A DNA stretch of 34,220 nucleotides, taken from an uncultured Ruminococcus sp. (lineage in GTDB: Bacteria > Bacillota > Clostridia > Oscillospirales > Ruminococcaceae). The notes beneath the pieces are model-generated. The model saw only the letters and a list, made by a program, of their open reading frames with translations. It was not told the DNA's origin and made no database searches. Below are positions 31,199 to 34,220 of the stretch, piece after piece. The position numbers and the translations under genes were made by a program. Location: assembly GCA_902776945.1 (NCBI GenBank), contig CACYSH010000011.1:1-34220 (forward strand), in the 5' to 3' direction. Position 1 is the stretch's first letter. Every line of letters starts with the position of its first letter.

Positions 31199-32527
31199 AT
31201 GGAATTTAATAATATTTATCAGGGTCTTATCAGCGGCACGGAAAAGCTCGCACTCGTGGGACTGGGCTATGTCGGTATGCCTATCGCGGTGGAATTTGCA
31301 AAACATATCAAGGTAATAGGCTTTGACATAAACGAAAAGCGCGTGAACGAATACAAAAACGGCATCGACTCCACCAACGAGGTCGGCGAGGCTATAAAAA
31401 ACACCACCGTTGAATTTACCGCCGACCCGTCAAGGCTCAAAGAGGCGCGGTTCATTGTCGTGGCGGTGCCTACCCCTGTCAAGGACGACAAGACCCCCGA
31501 TCTTTCCCCGGTCGAAAGCGCTTCAAAAACGGTCGGACAGAATCTTTCGGCGGGCGCGATAGTCGTATTTGAATCGACCGTCTATCCAGGCGTTACCGAA
31601 GAGATCTGCGTGCCGATAATCGAAAGAGAATCAGGCTTGAAATGCGGCACCGACTGGAAAATAGGATATAGTCCCGAACGCATCAACCCCGGCGACAGAG
31701 TGCATACTCTCACCAGTATACAAAAGGTAGTCTCGGGCATGGACGAGGAATCCGCCGCCGAGATAAAAAAGGTATACGACATAATAATCAAGGCGGGAAC
31801 GTTCAGGGTATCGGACATCAAGACCGCCGAAGCGGTAAAGGTCATCGAGAACAGCCAGCGAGATATAAACATAGCTTTCATGAACGAGATAGCCATTATC
31901 TGCGACAAGCTGAAAATAGACACCGCCGAAGTGCTTGACGGCATGAACACAAAATGGAACGCTCTCGGTTTCAAGCCGGGGCTTGTGGGTGGTCACTGCA
32001 TCGGCATAGACCCATATTATCTGACAAGCGCCGCTGAAAAGCTCGGTTATCACAGCAGGATAATTTTAAACGGCAGAAAGGTCAACGACTCAATGGGCGG
32101 CTTTGTCGCCGACGCGGCTATAAAGGAAATGATCGAGGCGGGAATGGCTCCGAAAAAGGCGGCTGTCATAATACTCGGGATAACCTTCAAGGAAAACTGC
32201 CCCGATACGCGCAACAGCAAGGTTGCCGATATAGTCGAGCGGCTGAGGGAATACGAGATAAGTCCGATAGTCTCCGACCCGTGGGCAGACGCTGCGGTTG
32301 CAAAACGGGAATATAACGTTGAGCTTGTGCCGTTTGAGGAACTGCCGAAAGCCGACTGTCTTATAATAGCCGTCGGGCATACTCAGTACCGTTCAATGTC
32401 GGTTATGCAGCTCAAAGAAATGTTCAAGCCCGAGCTTGCCGATGAAGAAAAGGTGCTTATCGACGTAAAGAGCCTTTACCGCATGGACGAGCTTAAAGCA
32501 AGCGGCATGAGGTTCTGGAGACTGTAA
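31199..32527 (+). CDS. wbpA: UDP-N-acetylglucosamine 6-dehydrogenase (WbpA/TviB-like)
   Basis: A 442-aa NAD-dependent nucleotide-sugar dehydrogenase that oxidises C6 of UDP-GlcNAc to the uronic acid, the entry step of the pathway completed by the three genes upstream. Motifs: NAD-binding ALVGLGYVGMP (18-28), VAVPTP (88-93), FESTVYPG, YSPERINPGD, and the catalytic Cys267 in GGHCIGIDPYYL. Length and GFKPGLVGGHC favour the TviB/WbpA branch over UDP-glucose dehydrogenase; a UDP-ManNAc dehydrogenase is a weaker alternative. AAGGA precedes the ATG. It is last in the operon and ends at a strong hairpin. Confidence 0.92.
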   Translation: MEFNNIYQGLISGTEKLALVGLGYVGMPIAVEFAKHIKVIGFDINEKRVNEYKNGIDSTNEVGEAIKNTTVEFTADPSRLKEARFIVVAVPTPVKDDKTPDLSPVESASKTVGQNLSAGAIVVFESTVYPGVTEEICVPIIERESGLKCGTDWKIGYSPERINPGDRVHTLTSIQKVVSGMDEESAAEIKKVYDIIIKAGTFRVSDIKTAEAVKVIENSQRDINIAFMNEIAIICDKLKIDTAEVLDGMNTKWNALGFKPGLVGGHCIGIDPYYLTSAAEKLGYHSRIILNGRKVNDSMGGFVADAAIKEMIEAGMAPKKAAVIILGITFKENCPDTRNSKVADIVERLREYEISPIVSDPWADAAVAKREYNVELVPFEELPKADCLIIAVGHTQYRSMSVMQLKEMFKPELADEEKVLIDVKSLYRMDELKASGMRFWRL

Positions 32528-32559
32528 GTCGGATTTTGCAAAAAATCAAAGTCAACAAA

Positions 32560-32587
32560 ACCGGCAGCCTTCTGAAAGACTGCCGGT
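32560..32587. terminator. Bidirectional terminator between wbpA and the repeat protein
   Basis: Perfect 8-bp stem ACCGGCAG (32560-32567) and CTGCCGGT (32580-32587). CTTTTATTT follows on the plus strand and TTTTGTTG on the minus strand, so it can end both convergent transcripts. Confidence 0.85.
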
Positions 32588-32621
32588 CTTTTATTTATGT
32601 CCGCTCATACGGGCTTTAAAA

Positions 32622-34103
32622 TCACTTGATAGTAACAATGAATGTTCTGTTCTTAATATCGCCGGTATCCCATGCGCCGTTTACCTTAGCGCAAACTATC
32701 ATCTGATATTCGCCCCTGTTCATCTTGGGAGATGTATAGGAAGTAACATCACCCTTAAGCTGAACCTTTACCTGCCACTTGCCGGACTGATAAACCGCAA
32801 TGCCATACTTCTCGGCACCGTCGGCAGCCGTCCAGTTAAGACGGAACTGTCTGCCCGAAACCTCGGAAGTAACTACGGGATACCTGTTACCCGCCTTGGG
32901 AGTTACCGTGATCGCCTTCGAGTAGTCAAGATTCCATTCACCGTTGATCTTGGTAACAACGGCTACCCGGTAATCCACGCCTGCCTTGAGGTCGTTCACT
33001 ACATAGGAAGTACCCGAACCCTGACCGAGCATTCTCCATTTGCCGTTCGCATACATGGCGATGCCGTACTTTTCAGCGCCGGGAACTGCTTTCCAGGTGA
33101 GCTTTACAGAGCCTGTGCCTTTTTCATACGAAACGGTCGGGTTCTCGACTGCGTGCGAGTCGCTTTCGTCGATCAGCTTTTTCCAGCACTCTTTCGGCTC
33201 GAAGGAGTAGTTGCTCATAGGCTGTCTGATGACAAGAATGTTGAATTTGCTTTTTTCGCCCAGCTTGATGAACTGTTTGCCTTCGCCGTCCAGGAAGGTT
33301 GTGTGCTTATAGCTGCTGCTTATGTTGAGACCATCCTCAGAGTCAATGTTGCCGGTGACAGTCAAATAGCCCTTGACTAATTTGAAACCGCAGGAAGACG
33401 CTATTTTGTGAGTTATAATATCGCCGTAAATATAAACCTTGTCATTGTCGTTCGACGAACTCAGTTTTGCAGAGCAAACGTCGTAGCCGTCCTCGCAAGC
33501 GGGATCATCCGAAACATTTTCCATGATGTAGTTGCCGTTTACGATCAGCGTACCTTCATTGCAGATCACCGTTCTGTAACGGTGGAGGAAATCGCCGTTA
33601 ATGGTAAGAAAACCGCCGTCAAGATTTACAGTATAGTCGGAATTGTCATATTCCGCCATGCCGCAAGAGCCGTTAATGGTCATACAGCACTTGTTGAGGT
33701 CGAGCTTCTTTAAATTCAGATGATCGGGTCTGATAATGATGTCGCTGTACAGCTTGTTGACATACAGGTCTCCCGTCCATACGATCTCGCGTTCGAGGGG
33801 TCTCTCTGCAACGAGCCTGTTTAATATCGGGGAATCTCCGAAGCGGACATACTGCGTAGAGTCTCCGTTAAGATACAGAGTTGCCTCATTGCTGATATTC
33901 ATATTTATACCGTTGTCAGCATCTATATTGCCGCTGACATTAACAGCTCCATTTGTTACGTTAAATCCGCCGTTGTCAACGATCTTGTGAGTTATAATAT
34001 CGCCGTAAACGTATACGGCATCGGATTCGTCCGTCATTTGCAAAGTCGCATAGCAAACATCATAACCGTCCACGCTTGAGGAATCATCCGAAACATTTTC
34101 CAT
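32622..34103 (-). CDS. Frame-broken exported repeat protein with C-terminal Fn3-like module pair (3' part)
   Basis: The readable frame gives 493 residues but its first Met is internal: no ribosome site precedes it, and the same MENVSDD sequence recurs within the protein after NGNYI. Two long copies of a beta-rich repeat, about 193 aa apart (units beginning MENVSDDSSSVDGYDVC and MENVSDDPACEDGYDVC, each with YGDIITHKI and VSGNID/VTGNID), lie before a linker and two fibronectin-III-like modules (about 318-405 and 406-493) shared with the GH5 and LRR proteins. Upstream, the frame is interrupted by a 34-bp tandem duplication; the true N-terminus lies beyond the right edge. Function unknown; a secreted surface or adhesion protein is likely. 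Confidence 0.75.
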   Translation of the reverse strand: MENVSDDSSSVDGYDVCYATLQMTDESDAVYVYGDIITHKIVDNGGFNVTNGAVNVSGNIDADNGINMNISNEATLYLNGDSTQYVRFGDSPILNRLVAERPLEREIVWTGDLYVNKLYSDIIIRPDHLNLKKLDLNKCCMTINGSCGMAEYDNSDYTVNLDGGFLTINGDFLHRYRTVICNEGTLIVNGNYIMENVSDDPACEDGYDVCSAKLSSSNDNDKVYIYGDIITHKIASSCGFKLVKGYLTVTGNIDSEDGLNISSSYKHTTFLDGEGKQFIKLGEKSKFNILVIRQPMSNYSFEPKECWKKLIDESDSHAVENPTVSYEKGTGSVKLTWKAVPGAEKYGIAMYANGKWRMLGQGSGTSYVVNDLKAGVDYRVAVVTKINGEWNLDYSKAITVTPKAGNRYPVVTSEVSGRQFRLNWTAADGAEKYGIAVYQSGKWQVKVQLKGDVTSYTSPKMNRGEYQMIVCAKVNGAWDTGDIKNRTFIVTIK

Positions 34104-34220
34104 GATGTAGCTGCCGTTTACGATTATCTTTTTCCATGATGTAGCTGCCGTTTACGATTATCTTTCCTTTGTTGCAGTTTATAACGCCCTCTTTGTGGAG
34201 CAGATCGCCGTTAATGGTAA
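34084..34220 (-). pseudogene. Upstream, out-of-frame fragment of the repeat protein (runs off the edge)
   Basis: In a second minus-strand frame, the last 135 bases encode TINGDLLHKEGVINC, then NKGKIIVNGSYIME, matching the repeat TINGDFLHRYRTVICNEGTLIVNGNYIME found further along the protein. The frame then turns to KDNRKRQLHHG and stops at TGA (34084-34086). Removing one 34-bp duplicate joins it exactly to the frame of the main part, so this is the same gene broken by the duplication. It could be a true disruption, a reversible state, or an assembly error. Confidence 0.8.
34096..34165. repeat. 34-bp perfect tandem duplication breaking the reading frame
   Basis: The segment from 34096 (starting TTTTCCATGATGTAGCTG) recurs exactly from 34130; identity covers 36 bases at an offset of 34. 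Because 34 is not a multiple of three, the reading frame shifts by one. The homologous site in the other repeat unit, near 33520-33555, has a single copy. Confidence 0.95.

Noticed and set aside
34084..34110. Programmed ribosomal frameshift in the right-end protein
   Set aside because: The frame change is fully explained by the 34-bp duplication; no heptameric slippery site with a stimulatory structure is needed or evident.

Overview
The window reads like a chromosomal segment of a gut Clostridia bacterium, most likely Ruminococcus or a close relative in the Oscillospiraceae. I infer this from the Gram-positive style ribosome binding sites, a secreted GH5 cellulase, a BspA-like leucine-rich-repeat protein, an HPr lacking the usual regulatory serine, and palindromic intergenic elements of a kind I associate with this group. 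No rRNA, tRNA, CRISPR array or transposase was found.

Layout. (1) Positions 1-7624, minus strand: a self-contained sucrose PTS locus, in transcription order scrR (LacI-type repressor), promoter, scrA (EIIBCA), scrB (sucrose-6-phosphate hydrolase), scrK (fructokinase), ptsH and ptsI, ending at a hairpin at 164-191. (2) Positions 7737-12246, minus strand: two secreted proteins, a GH5 glucanase and a leucine-rich-repeat protein. Each has a near-consensus promoter, and both share a C-terminal pair of fibronectin-III-like modules. (3) Positions 12463-17334: a MATE exporter divergent from an AraC regulator, then a DXS-like thiamine-diphosphate enzyme whose substrate-phosphate residues look replaced. 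(4) Positions 17339-32527: a surface-polysaccharide region in two arms that diverge from a 705 bp regulatory and repeat-rich gap at 22551-23255. The left arm (minus) encodes a glycosyltransferase, an NDP-HexNAc 4,6-dehydratase, a LegC-like aminotransferase, a CBS-nucleotidyltransferase and a NeuD/PglD-like acyltransferase. Together these could make an NDP-linked 2,4-diacetamido-2,4,6-trideoxyhexose. The right arm (plus) encodes UDP-galactopyranose mutase, a DUF4422 protein, three glycosyltransferases, and a four-gene set (WbpB, WbpD, WbpE and WbpA-like) that should make UDP-2,3-diacetamido-glucuronic acid. No flippase, polymerase or priming transferase of this pathway is in the window. (5) Positions 32622-34220, minus strand: a third secreted-type protein with the same C-terminal module pair. 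Its reading frame is broken by a perfect 34-bp tandem duplication, and it runs off the right edge.

Most genes sit in tight operons with 4-14 nt overlaps or short gaps. The intergenic spaces are filled with at least two families of dispersed repeats. One is a palindrome beginning CGCAAAGTGAGG that often doubles as a transcription terminator. The other is a ~155 bp element near 13949-14103 with two relatives flanking the polysaccharide promoters.

The items most worth follow-up are the 34-bp frame-breaking duplication, the shared C-terminal module in three neighbouring exported proteins (a possible surface-attachment system without dockerin or sortase signal), the DXS-like enzyme with altered substrate residues, the truncated legionaminate/bacillosamine-type pathway, and ptsHI embedded in a sucrose operon.
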